Origin: Hyaloperonospora brassicae
Taxonomy: Eukaryota > Oomycota > Peronosporomycetes > Peronosporales > Peronosporaceae
Assembly: GCA_947650285.1 (NCBI GenBank)
Contig: CANTFL010001387.1
Location: forward strand, 267,936-331,935
Reading direction: 5' to 3'
Length of the DNA: 64,000 nucleotides
In this document: positions 1 to 10,855 of the stretch, one piece after another
Layout of the letters: every line of letters begins with the position of its first letter
Numbering within the stretch: the stretch's first letter is position 1
Notes under the pieces: model-generated
What the model was told of the DNA's origin: nothing
Databases searched by the model: none
The model's input: only the letters and a program-made list of their open reading frames with translations
Translations under genes and position numbers: made by a program

Positions 1-1152
1 AGTGCTCAATTTGGCCACCAAAACGAATTTGGTTGCAGCTCATGCGTCCATTGGGTATACTACAGGAACGCTGAAAACTCTGTTGGACATGACGCAAGGT
101 AGACCCATATCGTGGACAGAACCACGTGCATTATAGACTGACTAATCATCTCGCTAGATCCGTTTGTCGGAGGAAACGTGATTCGACTCGTGGGTGAGAT
201 CTCGGCTACAGCAGCGAGGGTCAACATCAAGACGTGGACTTGGGGCGATGCCACTCTTTCAGACGCTTTTTTGGAAACGGTGGAGAGCAAAATGCAGAGC
301 TCGGATTCACTGCAGCAGATTGCAGCGATGGACGCGCTCGCTGCATTCGGCTCTACGTCGGACAAAGGTGAGCAAGTCACGTTGTATTGCCCTAACTCGT
401 CAATCAAAGTCTTTCTTGACCAAATGTGCTGCGCTGGTGTGTGCGCAGAGATGCACGTTTTGCTTCAGCATCGAAGCATTTGTCAAAAGTGGATGAGCTT
501 CAGTACGAGTACAAAGCTGCCCGTGAAAAGCAACTGCTTTCACTCCATCGCGCGTGTTCTCGGGGCACATACGCGACTCGTGAGGCAGCTCGACGACGTG
601 CCAAATGAGACACAAGAAGTCTGGAGCCTGTGCGAGCGCTTGTTCAACAGCCTCGGGCCCGAGGGCGCGCAGCAGTCCACGATGGTGTTGCTGATGAACA
701 CGCTGAAGCAGCCATTCGAGGAGTTACGAACGTCCGTGTTCCACGTGCTGCGCTCCGTGGCGGCGCAAAACAATCCATGGGGTATGCGCGTGCTGCGATC
801 GTACGGCGGCTTTTTCGAGTTCCTCTTGGACCGCACGACCGAAGCGACCAAAGACGCGCGCGAGTGGAAATTTGCCGTGCTCGACGCCGTACTCGCCTCG
901 CCGTTCCAGTCGCAATTGGGTGAGCTGCATACGTCATGCAATACGCGACTCTGTGTATGTATGTGGCCGCTGACTAACTGACACTCTGCCCGTCACCGCC
1001 TGTTGTACGCCATGTGTGTGGGGGGTCTCAACGTGTTTGTTGGCCATCGAATCGCAGACGACTCGCTGCACGAAAAGCTAAGAGCGAATTTGGCTCAAGG
1101 CCCATACGCTCGAGCGCCGGCGTTGGCCGAAATGGTCCTCGAGTCGGCGTAG
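1..1152 (+). CDS. PSMD5: PSMD5-like 26S proteasome assembly chaperone, 5' truncated by window edge
   Basis: C-terminal part of a HEAT/ARM-type protein resembling PSMD5 (S5b), the chaperone that helps assemble the 19S regulatory particle base in cytosol and nucleus. Readable exons are 2-98, 158-367, 449-919 and 1058-1152; the introns have GT...AG ends and the joined frame stays open for 290 codons. Recognisable stretches are the block around FEELRTSVFHVLRS followed by GGFFEFLLDRTTEATKDA, and the C-terminal LRANLAQGPY, which resembles the end of animal PSMD5. The junction at 367/449 is the least certain because the residues after it (about 449-540) are weakly conserved. The start codon and N-terminal repeats lie upstream of base 1. 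Family assignment rests on remembered motif similarity. Confidence 0.72.
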
Positions 1153-1196
1153 CTCTCGAAAGAACTGCACGCGCTCTGCCCGACTAAAAAAAGACC

Positions 1197-1212
1197 CACT
1201 CACTCACTCACT
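1197..1212. repeat. (CACT)n tetranucleotide tract
   Basis: Four tandem CACT units in the short gap between the proteasome gene and the FHA gene. Similar CACT/GACT-type tracts recur beside several genes in this window. Confidence 0.7.
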
Positions 1213-1280
1213 GGCAATCGAGCAGCTGGTTTTCGCTCAATCGCCACTCGTCGCGTCCGTTTTTCGTGTAATATCTACCA

Positions 1281-4200
1281 ATGAAACGCAGCAGCGACAC
1301 GGCTGTTGACGCGCTGGCCTAAGCCGGCGGCGAACGCGCACTGTCAGGAGCTCTCGAACAAAGTGAGCGCGCGCGGCTGCGGTGTGATGGACACCCCGAG
1401 ACGCGCTGCGTTCCTGTGCACGAGCACAGCTGCCTTCCACCCGCCCGACTGGTGCACTTGCGTTCCAGCTGCTGCTTCGCGCCGTTTCGATCGTCTCTTG
1501 AAGTCGCTCATTGTGTGGTCTTTTTGTGCCCATTGTATGCACTATTGTGACAGGGCGTGTATGCCGCTCGAAGCTAATGCTCATGCGCGACTCGAGGCGT
1601 TTCGCGACAATCGACACTGTGCTACGTACATGGTGGCGACGCAGCTGGTGAATCTCTTCGGACGCGACCAAGAGAGCTGCGACCACGTGCTGGGCAATCC
1701 GTCGGTCTCGAGGAAGCACGCGGCAGTGATCCACGACCACGAAGGCGGCATTTACGTGCGTCCAAGCTGCTGCTGTAGAGAACGGGGACAGGATTGTTGT
1801 GGTTGCAGTTTGGATGGAAGTACTGACGGCTTGGTTGCGCTTGTGCGACGGTGTTGTATTGGCTCGTTTGCTTGGTTGTGTTTTGCAGATGGTGGACCTC
1901 ATGTCGCGGCATGGAACGTACGTGAGCCGCAAAAAGATTCCGCCTCATGATCCGTATCTTTTGCACGGTAAGTGCTTCTTGCTTTGTGGATCGCACTTTC
2001 TTCGACTTTTGGCAATGGGAATATCAGTGCTGAGTAGAGACGGACATCTATCTGGTGTTGCTGTTAGATGGAGACGTGATTCGGTTTGGACAGAGCGTCC
2101 GTGTATACATTCTCAAGGGTGCTGACTCGAGCGGCCACAGCGCCCCTGTGAAGAAATCGTGGGGACGCAAGTTGCGTGTTCCACGTGTGCGTCTCAGCGC
2201 CATGGTTTCGAAGAAAAGCCATAGCAAGCCGAAGGCCTCGTCAGCGGCGACAAAGCTAGTGAATGCAGTATGCTACGGCACGCTCAAGGACGAGAAGGTG
2301 CTTGCGTTCATATCTGGTGTATTGGAGCTCGGCGATGAAGACCGAAAGGTGCGATGATTGAAATGCAGACGCTGAATCAAGACGCATGCTAAAAGGCAAT
2401 TGTATTGGTTGTCTCGACTTCTAGGGTGTGGCGGACACGCTGGTGGAGAGGCTGCAGGCCAAATTTGAGTTTTATGCCAGTCATGTACGTCACAGCCGGC
2501 GACGTAAGAGCAAGATTGTCGAAGTGTCTGACTTGTAGTGATGGCTTTTTCGAGTACAGGTCCACCGTAACGCATTTATCGCGACTATGGCGCTTTTAAA
2601 GCAAAATTTGTGCGTAGCGGAGCTTGAAGAAAACCTCGACGTTTTCACGCACATTTCCCAGCAGCGTAACGACAACATTTATCGCGCCGATGCTCGGAAG
2701 TTTTTGCAAGCGATCGCTGCTGTCCGGCTGGACCCATCTAACCCGCAGATTGATGACATGGACTCTACTGAAGAAGACGTTTGCTCTGCATGCCCAGTCA
2801 CGGCTAACAACCGCGATGGCAGGGAGCGATCTATCAGTGATGAAGGAAAGAAAATGGACTCAGTTAGTCATGGCATCCAGAATGCCGACCGTACCGATTC
2901 CGTGGGTGCACTTGGCGAACTTGGCATGAGTTCCAGGGAGACTATGAGCGACAACGTTTCTCAGACGTCGCATCATCTATCCAGCAATGGTCGAGAGTCC
3001 GAGTCAAGGTCTACAGGTGATGAGTATGCGCCTCCAATCAGCTTAGTGGCTCGAAACGACACAGCACAATTAGCTGTGAACAGCAGGAACGGGTCCGGCT
3101 TTAACTTCATCGAGCAACAAGCGCCAGAGTCCGATAAACCTAGCGGATCTGCGTTCGGATTCATCGGGGGCTCTGATGTTGTGGGAAACGCTGCTTCGAG
3201 AAGTAGCTCAACTGGTCGACTTCCTAGCCAGTCTGCCTCTGAATCCATGCACAAACATCCCTCCGTGTCGGCGAATGACTTTTTGGTTGAGTACCCAACG
3301 GTGGATGGCAGTGATCTGGGCGAAATGTGGGAAGCAGCAAATGATGAATCGTACGTTGCGTTCATGACACATGTTGTTGGCATCATGCTACGTGACTAAT
3401 TGTGGGCATTTGTAGCGAGGAATGGTCGGTGGATCTTGGCTCAATGGATGCTCACGAGCTGGACCCGAGCGACTTGCAAGCCTTTTTGCAGTCCTATCGA
3501 TTGTTGTGTGTATCTAGCAAGAAGGTTGCTGGACAGCAACACTGCTTCTTTGTCGCAGAGCAGGTAATGTGCTGCCCGGTTGAAGTCGCTGCTGTGCAGA
3601 CTTACAGTGACCACTATGTAGTGGCACTACTTACTATATGTCTGATGTGTGTGAGAAGGCTGTCGAAGGAACGATCTTTTTGGTGGACATTTCGATCATG
3701 CCGGGTTTGGCCGACATGTCAGTGACGCTGAAGTGGATTGTCAACTCGCTTCTCTACAGAAACGGGCATGTTATTTTCAAGGAAATTCTTGTGCACGCAC
3801 TTCACCAGTTTGCAGCGCGAGCGCAGGCAGGGACACCCCTGCCGCCGCAACACTTACACAATGATGGACAAGTGCATGAATCAGGTCAGAACACTGTGCG
3901 ACAGGTGCAACTCAGCGAACGGAATGCTGGACCCGTCAAGACGCACCTAGCTTCGTGCACCGTGTCATATTCAGCGTCTCGAACAGCATCACACGCAACA
4001 TCTCAGGAAGATGAAGATGATGTCGGGGATGCTGAGGCGGGCGTAATGTCAGCCCGCGATTATTTGTGCGAGAGTCCTGTCATTGATGCTGTGAGATTTG
4101 AACAGGTTTGGGCAACGGCTATCGAAATGTAAGTGTTGCTGGCTGAGTACCCGTTTGTGCGTGGTGCGACGACTAATGTTGTTACTCTGTGAATTGCTTT

Positions 4201-4599
4201 TCGTAGTGCGTCGCTCTCGTCTACACTCAACGAGCTGCCTGAAGTGGATGAAGTTATTGAGCTTTTTCGCGACAACCGCATGAGCTGTTTGGCGAGCGGC
4301 TGCGTGGATAAGCTGGTCAAGTTCTTCTTCTTCGGTGAAATGGTACGCTTGGCTGTATGTTTTTCGCGAAATGCAAGCTGACCCGATCTGATGATGTCTA
4401 TCTAATCACGTGCTCATTTTTCTTGCCGCAGACCGAGTTTCAGTGCGTGTTTTGCGTAGAAATGTCGATCGGTTTGAACACTGGTATTCTGGAAGGTACC
4501 GTGAAGCGGTTAGCTGTCAGAGAGCACAGTGAGGAGGAAGAGGAGCACATTGATTCGAGTTTTATTTGTTTCATCGAAGAGGTCATAGAAGAGCTTTAG
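1281..4599 (+). CDS. FHA-domain protein with two beta-adaptin-appendage-like modules; in-frame stop in exon 1
   Basis: Eleven-exon model: 1281-1362, 1430-1451, 1554-1755, 1889-1967, 2068-2348, 2425-2484, 2560-3350, 3416-3563, 3659-4128, 4207-4342, 4432-4599 (813 codons, all phases consistent). Residues about 40-135 form a forkhead-associated domain: PPDWA, FGRD, NPSVSRKHAAVIHD, SRHGTYV and GDVIRFGQSVRVYIL, closest in style to NIPP1-type FHA domains that bind phosphothreonine. A serine-rich low-complexity linker follows. Residues about 484-605 and 690-812 look like two copies of the beta-adaptin appendage platform subdomain (first copy: VAGQQHCFFVAEQ then GTIFLVDISI; second: GCVDKLVKFFFFGEM). 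The second assignment is inference from pattern. An in-frame TAA at 1320-1322 interrupts exon 1 although the same frame joins correctly to the FHA exons. The gene ends 92 bp from the convergent tyrosinase gene. Confidence 0.8.
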
Positions 4600-4691
4600 T
4601 GTGTGTCGTCATCAAGTTAATTCACCGCGTATAAGTGAAGGTCGCTCTGGTATTACATCTTCTTCGCATGGTTGTCGTAACAGGGTACACA

Positions 4692-6416
4692 TCACGAAGT
4701 TCCGCGATCACACTTCATGTGACGGAAAAAGATGGAGCGCCAGTTAGGCGTCCGAATGTGATCACGACCACTCTTGATGTCGGCGAGAATGGTGGTGCAC
4801 GGCGACGAGCCGCTCGCATGGAAGCTGTGACGGAAGTTGTCACTAAAGTCGTGCACACCGTCACGGCACTCATCGTAAAACACGCAAGTCATCTTTTCGA
4901 CATCTCGGATCGCCTCAAGTGAGTCTTGCGAAGCCTCCGTCATCACAGTCTCAATCGACGAACGGTTTGATGCTGCAGCTAGCGCCTCGCTGTACCAGTT
5001 GTCCACCGTCTTGTTGCTGGGAACAATAACTGCTTCGACAAACTTTGGCTTGTCCTCTGTGGCGTTGGCAGAACTTGCCAGGTTACGGAATGGCGAGCGA
5101 GCGACATTCGGTGCGGCATCCGCACCGGGGCACGAAGTAAACATTTCGGCAAGCAGCCCCGTCATCTCGTAATTGTAGCTGAAAACACCAATGTCGCGAA
5201 TGTCCGAGAAACTCAGGTACTCCGACGGGAGAGAGGAGAAAAACGGGGCCAGCATGTTGTTCCGCGAGAACACTGACATTGGGTTCACTCCTTCTTCGCC
5301 CGTCCGTAGCAAGGCACTTGATTGCGGAGACAAAATGTTTTGATCCCTCGCGTTCACCGGAAGTGGCTGACGTCGCGGACATTCGGTAAACACCCGAGGG
5401 TCTCTTAGCTTCTGCTCCAGCGGAATCGAAACTGTGTTGCCAACTACGCACTTGTAGTAGATTGAATGAAGCAGGTCGATCGTCGAATGGTGCGAGAAAA
5501 AAATCGGATCGGCTGGGGCTTCCAAAACGCCCATCGCTCCTGAGAGAGCGCTGTGGATAGTATCTGTACAAAAGCAAAAGGACACACACGCACATGACGT
5601 TAGCCACGTTTGACAGAGCACCATTCCGTTCAGCTTTTTCGGTCACGTACTATGAATGCCCAGCTCCAAATTGGCCACGACACCAGCAATGGTTGGCGTC
5701 GCGAAAAGCTGGCGCGCAAGTGAGCTCACTGTCGTGGTTGGTGGGAAGGGAGAGCCTAGCCAGTCGCCTCGGGGTACACAGTGTGCGCAATCCTCGCTGC
5801 TGAGGTGCGTCGCTTCGCAAAAGTGATTCAAAGGCGGCGTCACGACGCACGTGCCACTGATAGGGGATCCGTTGATGTTGATCGACCCATCGGTGCCTCG
5901 GCGCGATCCGCCAAACTCGCGCAAGAGCGGCGAACACTCCTCCATGCTTCGACACGCGCCCATCATGTAGCGCTGGTTGTCGTCCACGTAGTTCCAGTAC
6001 GGCACTGTGATGCACGCAAACTCGCCACCGTAGCTCCGCAGCATGTTTTCAAAACCCAAGAGCAACAAGCGGTGCCAGTAGACAAACATGCACGTGTTGT
6101 GCGCCTCTGCCGTCGTCATTTGCTCCGTGTGGATCTCGACAAACTTGATGTAGTAGCCGTCGTCCATGGACTTTTCAATCGCACGCAGGTACACCTCTTT
6201 CTCAACGGGGCGCAGCATGTCCCACGACTTGCGCAGACGGGGACCACAAGTCCCGACTGCGATCTGCTCCGAAGCTTCCGTGACAGGAGCCACCCGACGA
6301 CTCGAGGGGACAATAGCAGCAGTTCCAGATGATACCGAGGCATCTTGACCAGTAGAAACAGCGGAAAGCGACGCCAGCAGCACGGCGACAGCCCACCACG
6401 TCCACACACACTGCAT
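4692..6416 (-). CDS. Secreted tyrosinase (type-3 copper oxidase)
   Basis: Two exons, 6416-5651 and 5563-4692, give 545 residues. The protein starts with a signal peptide (hydrophobic stretch VAVLLASLSA, likely cut near STGQ). The copper-A site is visible as HNTCMFVYWHR with an upstream histidine in IHTEQM; the copper-B site is formed by HNTIHSALSG, created exactly at the splice junction, plus DPIFFSHHSTIDLLH. Enzymes of this family oxidise monophenols and o-diphenols to quinones, with roles in pigment and cell-wall cross-linking; the substrate here is unknown. Several N-x-S/T sites fit secretion. The 87-nt intron has a GTACGT donor. It is convergent with the FHA gene. Confidence 0.9.
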
Positions 6417-7018
6417 TTTCCAGGCGAAAATGCTTCAACAGTATCTCAAAATCTCTGCACAACGTGTCACGCTGGTCGATAATTCAAGTGTGAGCTCAGC
6501 CTCAAGCGGCAGATTTGCCGGACGCCGCCGGTGGCTTCTCAAGTCGCTCTCCCTTCATCTCGACGCACGTGGAGGCGGTCAACGCCGCGCTGAAGGACCT
6601 GACTCGACCTCGTCGATGCTGGACGACTCGTTTTGAGCGGGTCAGGAAGAGCCCGTGACCGACGACAGGTTCATCGATGCAATTTGATGGTGTGGGTGCA
6701 GTGGGTCGATTTAATGTGGCGCACGTCAAATACGGTCGCATCCAGCACGACAACCGCCTGCGCCGGATGGGGTCGACCCCTCGTCGCAGATCTTTCGCTG
6801 ACGACGCACAATCTGATTCGCTCACTCACTCACTCACTCAGTCACTTACTCACTTACTCACTCAGTCACTTACTCACTTACTCACTCAGTCACTTACTCA
6901 CTTACTCACTCAGTCACAAACAGATCGATCGATCGATCGATCGATTGATTGATTTGACTTCACATCTGTGTGTTTGTGTGTGTGTGTGTAGCCACTTGAC
7001 AGACCGCTGGAGACGACA
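6417..7018. repeat. Spacer with stacked simple repeats upstream of TPS
   Basis: This 600-bp divergent spacer between tyrosinase and trehalose-phosphate synthase has no convincing gene. Its right half is a stack of repeats: a 24-bp minisatellite built of CACT/CAGT/TACT tetramers repeated about 3.5 times (about 6821-6918), a GATC/GATT tetramer tract (about 6923-6953) and a GT run (about 6968-6990). The stack lies within 30-200 bp of the TPS start codon, so it is part of the promoter or 5' UTR. Confidence 0.8.
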
Positions 7019-8821
7019 ATGAGGGGAAACGACACGTCCGCTGCTTTCGAGACGACGACGGCGACCGTCGTCACCGAAGAGCAGCGGTCCTTGCGCCAAG
7101 TTCCGGCCACGGAGCTGCCCCCGTCGCTGGACCACGAGGCCGCAGCAGCAGTGCAGCGTCCCGACACGGCGAACGTGGACGTCAACGTGGCGCTTGGGGA
7201 CGTTGCAGCGGACGAGGAAGAGGACGTGATGGAAATGAACGCTCGAGAACAAGAGCTGCTGGTGAACATTCAAGAGCTGCAGCGCCAGTTGTCGATGGTG
7301 CAGATCCAAACGGATAAACCGCAGGAAGAGATTGTGCCACCGCTGATGGACGCACGACACCGGTTGATTATGGTGTCGAATCGACTGCCGATTTCGTTTC
7401 AACGCAATGAAGCGACGGGGGAGTGGAGCTTTACCATGAGCTCGGGCGGACTCGTGACGGCGTTGAATGGGATTCGCGACCAAGTGCCGTTTATCTGGAT
7501 TGGATGGCTGGGCGAAGAGATTCCCCATGACGAACAGAGCAAAGTGCGGGAGAAGCTGGCCAAGGAGTTCAACTGCGTGCCGGTGTTTTTGTCAAAGGAA
7601 ATTGCTGCGCGCTACTACAACGGCTTTAGCAATGACATTCTGTGGCCCATCTTCCACTACGTTCCACTCCCGCTCTTCCGACCAGGGAGCGAGAAGAAGT
7701 TTGATTTTCGACAGTGGGATGCCTACAAGCTGGCCAACAAGCGGTTTGCGCAGGCTGTGAACCAAGTGTATCGGGAGGGGGACTTTGTGTGGGTACATGA
7801 TTACCATTTGATGATGCTGCCGTCGCTGCTACGGTCGCGGCACCCGCTCTGTAAAGTTGGCTGGTTTCTTCACACTCCTTTTCCCACGGATGAAATGTAT
7901 CGAACGCTGCCCGTGGGCGACGAGATTCTAGAAGGTCTACTTGGCGCAGACTTGCTCGGGTTTCACACGTACGATAATGCCCGCCATTTCATTGCCGCCT
8001 GCGAACGTCTGCCAGGTGCATCGACTTCTCCAAAAGGTGTGGAGCTTAGCAACCACTTTACGGCGATTGGCGTGTTTCCTATCGGGATTGACCCGGAACA
8101 CTTTGAGGATACGTTGAACTCGGAGGCCACGCAAACACGCATTCAAGAGCTGAAAGCCAAGTTCGCGGGATGCAAAGTCATCATCGGAGTTGACCGGATG
8201 GACTACATCAAGGGCATACCGCACAAACTACTCGCAATGGAGCGATTTCTGTCGTTGTATCCAGAACGGTGCAAGAACGTCGTGCTTATCCAGATCGGCG
8301 TGCCGTCTCGCACGGGTGTACAAGAGTACCAGCATCTCGCAGCAAGCGTGAACGAGATGGTCGGTCGTATCAATGGCAGATTTGGGACGCTGACGCATTG
8401 TCCAGTGCACTACATTCACCAGCCAGTGGCCCCCAGTGAACTGGTTGCGCTCTACAATCTCGCTGATGCGTGCCTCGTGACGTCCATCCGTGACGGCATG
8501 AATCTCGTGAGCCACGAATACGTGATCTGTCAGTGTCAGCCGTGCGAGCCGCATCGTGAAGGGCCAGGCGTGCTCATCTTGAGCGAATTTGCGGGCAGTG
8601 CCCAGTCGTTATCAGGTGCGATCCGTGTGAATCCCTGGAATACGACGGACGTGGCAAACGCGCTCGAGTTTGCACTGGAGTTGCCGCCCATGGAACGCGA
8701 ATACCGTCAGACGAACCTGCATCGCTACGTGAAGACGCACACTGCGAGTTTTTGGGGTCGGAGCTTTTTGTCCGATTTGGAGGACGTGGTGTCGCGACCG
8801 CGGGCTACGGCGAAGAATTAG
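7019..8821 (+). CDS. TPS1: Trehalose-6-phosphate synthase (GT20)
   Basis: Single-exon 600-residue protein. It transfers glucose from UDP-glucose to glucose-6-phosphate to make trehalose-6-phosphate in the cytosol. The first 110 residues are low-complexity with a short coiled-coil-like stretch near 73-95. The catalytic GT20 domain starts at LIMVSNRLP (about 117) and shows SSGGLVTAL, WIGWLG, WPIFHY, WVHDYHLMMLP, GWFLHTPFP, LLGFHTYDNARHF, GVDRMDYIKGIPHK, IGVPSRT and the nucleotide-sugar binding RDGMNLVSHEY plus SEFAGSAQSL. It ends soon after the GT20 domain, with no C-terminal trehalose-phosphatase domain, so it resembles fungal or bacterial stand-alone synthases rather than the fused plant form. 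The start is the first ATG after the repeat stack; an alternative start inside the variable N-terminus cannot be excluded. Confidence 0.95.
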   Translation: MRGNDTSAAFETTTATVVTEEQRSLRQVPATELPPSLDHEAAAAVQRPDTANVDVNVALGDVAADEEEDVMEMNAREQELLVNIQELQRQLSMVQIQTDKPQEEIVPPLMDARHRLIMVSNRLPISFQRNEATGEWSFTMSSGGLVTALNGIRDQVPFIWIGWLGEEIPHDEQSKVREKLAKEFNCVPVFLSKEIAARYYNGFSNDILWPIFHYVPLPLFRPGSEKKFDFRQWDAYKLANKRFAQAVNQVYREGDFVWVHDYHLMMLPSLLRSRHPLCKVGWFLHTPFPTDEMYRTLPVGDEILEGLLGADLLGFHTYDNARHFIAACERLPGASTSPKGVELSNHFTAIGVFPIGIDPEHFEDTLNSEATQTRIQELKAKFAGCKVIIGVDRMDYIKGIPHKLLAMERFLSLYPERCKNVVLIQIGVPSRTGVQEYQHLAASVNEMVGRINGRFGTLTHCPVHYIHQPVAPSELVALYNLADACLVTSIRDGMNLVSHEYVICQCQPCEPHREGPGVLILSEFAGSAQSLSGAIRVNPWNTTDVANALEFALELPPMEREYRQTNLHRYVKTHTASFWGRSFLSDLEDVVSRPRATAKN

Positions 8822-9158
8822 TGCGTGTGCCCATTTCTAACCACTGAGACCCTTTTTCGTAGCCCATTTCTACCTACAATCGACATTGTCTTGAATCGGT
8901 CCGAGAGTAGAAAGTGTTTACTCTGAGGTGGAGCCATGAGAGCTACTAACTCTGTCTGTCATCAAGCAGGACTCGTTTGCCGCTCCATCGACCACCCGTT
9001 GGCTGAAACTCGCTGCGAAATACTGCCAATCGTATTGGTTCATTTCATCCGTACCAGCCAATGAGATGCAGCGCTGGCCTGGCTGGCCAGCAATCACTGA
9101 CAGCCCGGCGCCGTACCCCCCCACGGACAGTTGGCAAACATCGGCAGTCAGGGCGAAC
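8822..9158. other. Intergenic spacer TPS1-NOP56
   Basis: No gene seen. It contains the TPS1 3' UTR and the NOP56 promoter and 5' UTR. An in-frame ATG at 9066 would extend NOP56 by 31 residues but the family does not start that way. Confidence 0.6.
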
Positions 9159-10855
9159 ATGGTGAGTGAACGGCCAGGCGTGACGTGTGCATACCTGCGG
9201 CTACAGACTCTTGTTGACCGTGCACTTTGCACGACGAGTTCGATGGGGTCTCTGTGGATACACTGTACTAATTGGTTTTCTCTTTTCCAACGCATGCCAT
9301 TCAGGGAGCCAACACCTTTGTGCTGTTCGAGTCGGCTTCTGGCTATGCACTCTTTGAAGTCGTCGAAAGCGAAGAGATTGGCGGTCTCGTGGCCGAGGTG
9401 CAGGCTGCGATCGCAGACGTGTCTTCGTTTGGACGCATTGTGAAGCTCAAAGCGTTTCAGCCCTTTACGTCGGCCGAGAATGCGCTCGAGAACATCAACA
9501 ACATCTCGGAAGGACTGCTCGGCGACGATCTCAAGAACTTTCTCGAGATTAATCTCCCCAAGGTCAAGAGCGGCAAGAAGGGCAAATTTGCCCTCGGCGT
9601 GCAGGACAAGGGACTCGCGCAGGCCATCTCGGATGAGCTGCACGCGCCATGCAACACGAGCGAGACGACGCTCGAGATTGTTCGCGGCGTGCGCATGCAC
9701 TTTAGCACGTTTGTCAAGGAGCTGGCCCAAGGCAACCTTGCCAAGGCGCAGCTCGGTCTCGGTCACTCGTACTCGCGCGCCAAGGTCAAATTCAATGTGA
9801 ACCGTGCCGACAACATGATTATCCAGGCGATTGCTCTGCTCGACCAAATGGACAAGGACATTAACACGTTTGCGATGCGTGTGCGTGAGTGGTACTCGTG
9901 GCACTTTCCGGAGCTGGTCAAGATTGTCAACGACAACTACGTGTATGCGCGCTGTGCTTCGTTTATCAAGAATCGCAACACGCTGAGTGAAGACTCGCTC
10001 GAGGAGCTGGCGCGGATTGTTCTCGACGAAGACAAGGCCCAGCAGATCTTGCATGCCGCTCGCTCTTCAATGGGCATGGACATGTCGGAAATCGACATGA
10101 TTAATGTCGACAACTTTACCACTCGTCTCATTAAGCTAGCCGAATACCGTCGCCAGCTGCACGAGTACTTGGTTTCTAAGATGGCATCGGTTGCCCCGAA
10201 CCTTGCTTCGCTTATTGGCGAGTCCGTTGGCGCTCGTCTCATCTCGCATGCTGGTTCGCTGACCAACTTGGCCAAATGTCCAGCCTCCACTGTGCAGATT
10301 TTGGGTGCAGAGAAGGCTCTGTTTCGTGCATTGAAGACCCGCGGCAATACTCCCAAGTATGGCTTGCTGTTTCACTCGACCTTTATTGGTCGTGCCGCTT
10401 CCAAGAACAAGGGCCGCATCTCACGTTACCTGGCGAACAAGTGCGCTATCGCCTCGCGCATCGATTCGTTTATTGACGAGCCCACTACAAAGTATGGTGA
10501 AAAAATGCGTGAGCAGGTTGAAGAACGCCTTGCGTTCTACGAGAGTGGTGCTGCTCCTCGTAAGAATGCCGACGTGATGCAGGAGGTGTCGGAAGAGCTC
10601 CAGCTGGCAGCCGCAAGCGGAGGCAAGAAGCAAAAGAAGGACAAGAAGTCGAAGAAGCGTCCTGCCGTCGAGGAGGATGTCGAAGTGGAGCAGGGCAAGG
10701 ACGACACAGTCGGAGAAAAGCCAAAGAAGGCCAAGAAAGACAAGAAGCTCAAGAGTGTGGACGAGGAGGTGGCGGCTGTGGCGGCTCCTGCTGCTGATGC
10801 TGACAAGAAGAAGAAGAAGAAAAAGCACAAGAAGAAGGCCAAGACTGCGGAGTAG
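9159..10855 (+). CDS. NOP56: NOP56, box C/D snoRNP core protein
   Basis: Core protein of box C/D snoRNPs, which guide 2'-O-methylation of rRNA in the nucleolus. The first exon is only the start codon (9159-9161); a 143-nt intron (9162-9304, GTGAGT donor, TACTAAT branch-like motif) follows directly, then exon 2 (9305-10855), total 517 residues. Conserved blocks are the N-terminal [13 protein letters not shown], the coiled-coil region with [17 protein letters not shown], and the NOP domain with [39 protein letters not shown] and [14 protein letters not shown]. The tail is Lys/Glu-rich KKX repeats, typical of NOP56 and distinct from the KKE/D tail of NOP58. The GANTF start in exon 2 aligns with family N-termini when preceded by this single Met, which decides the start. 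Confidence 0.95.

Noticed and set aside
9066..9158. Upstream in-frame ATG of NOP56
   Set aside because: The extra 31 residues are unlike any NOP56 N-terminus, while the ATG at 9159 gives the conserved start.
10537..10842. Minus-strand Phe/Ser-rich frame
   Set aside because: By-product of the Lys-rich NOP56 tail on the other strand.
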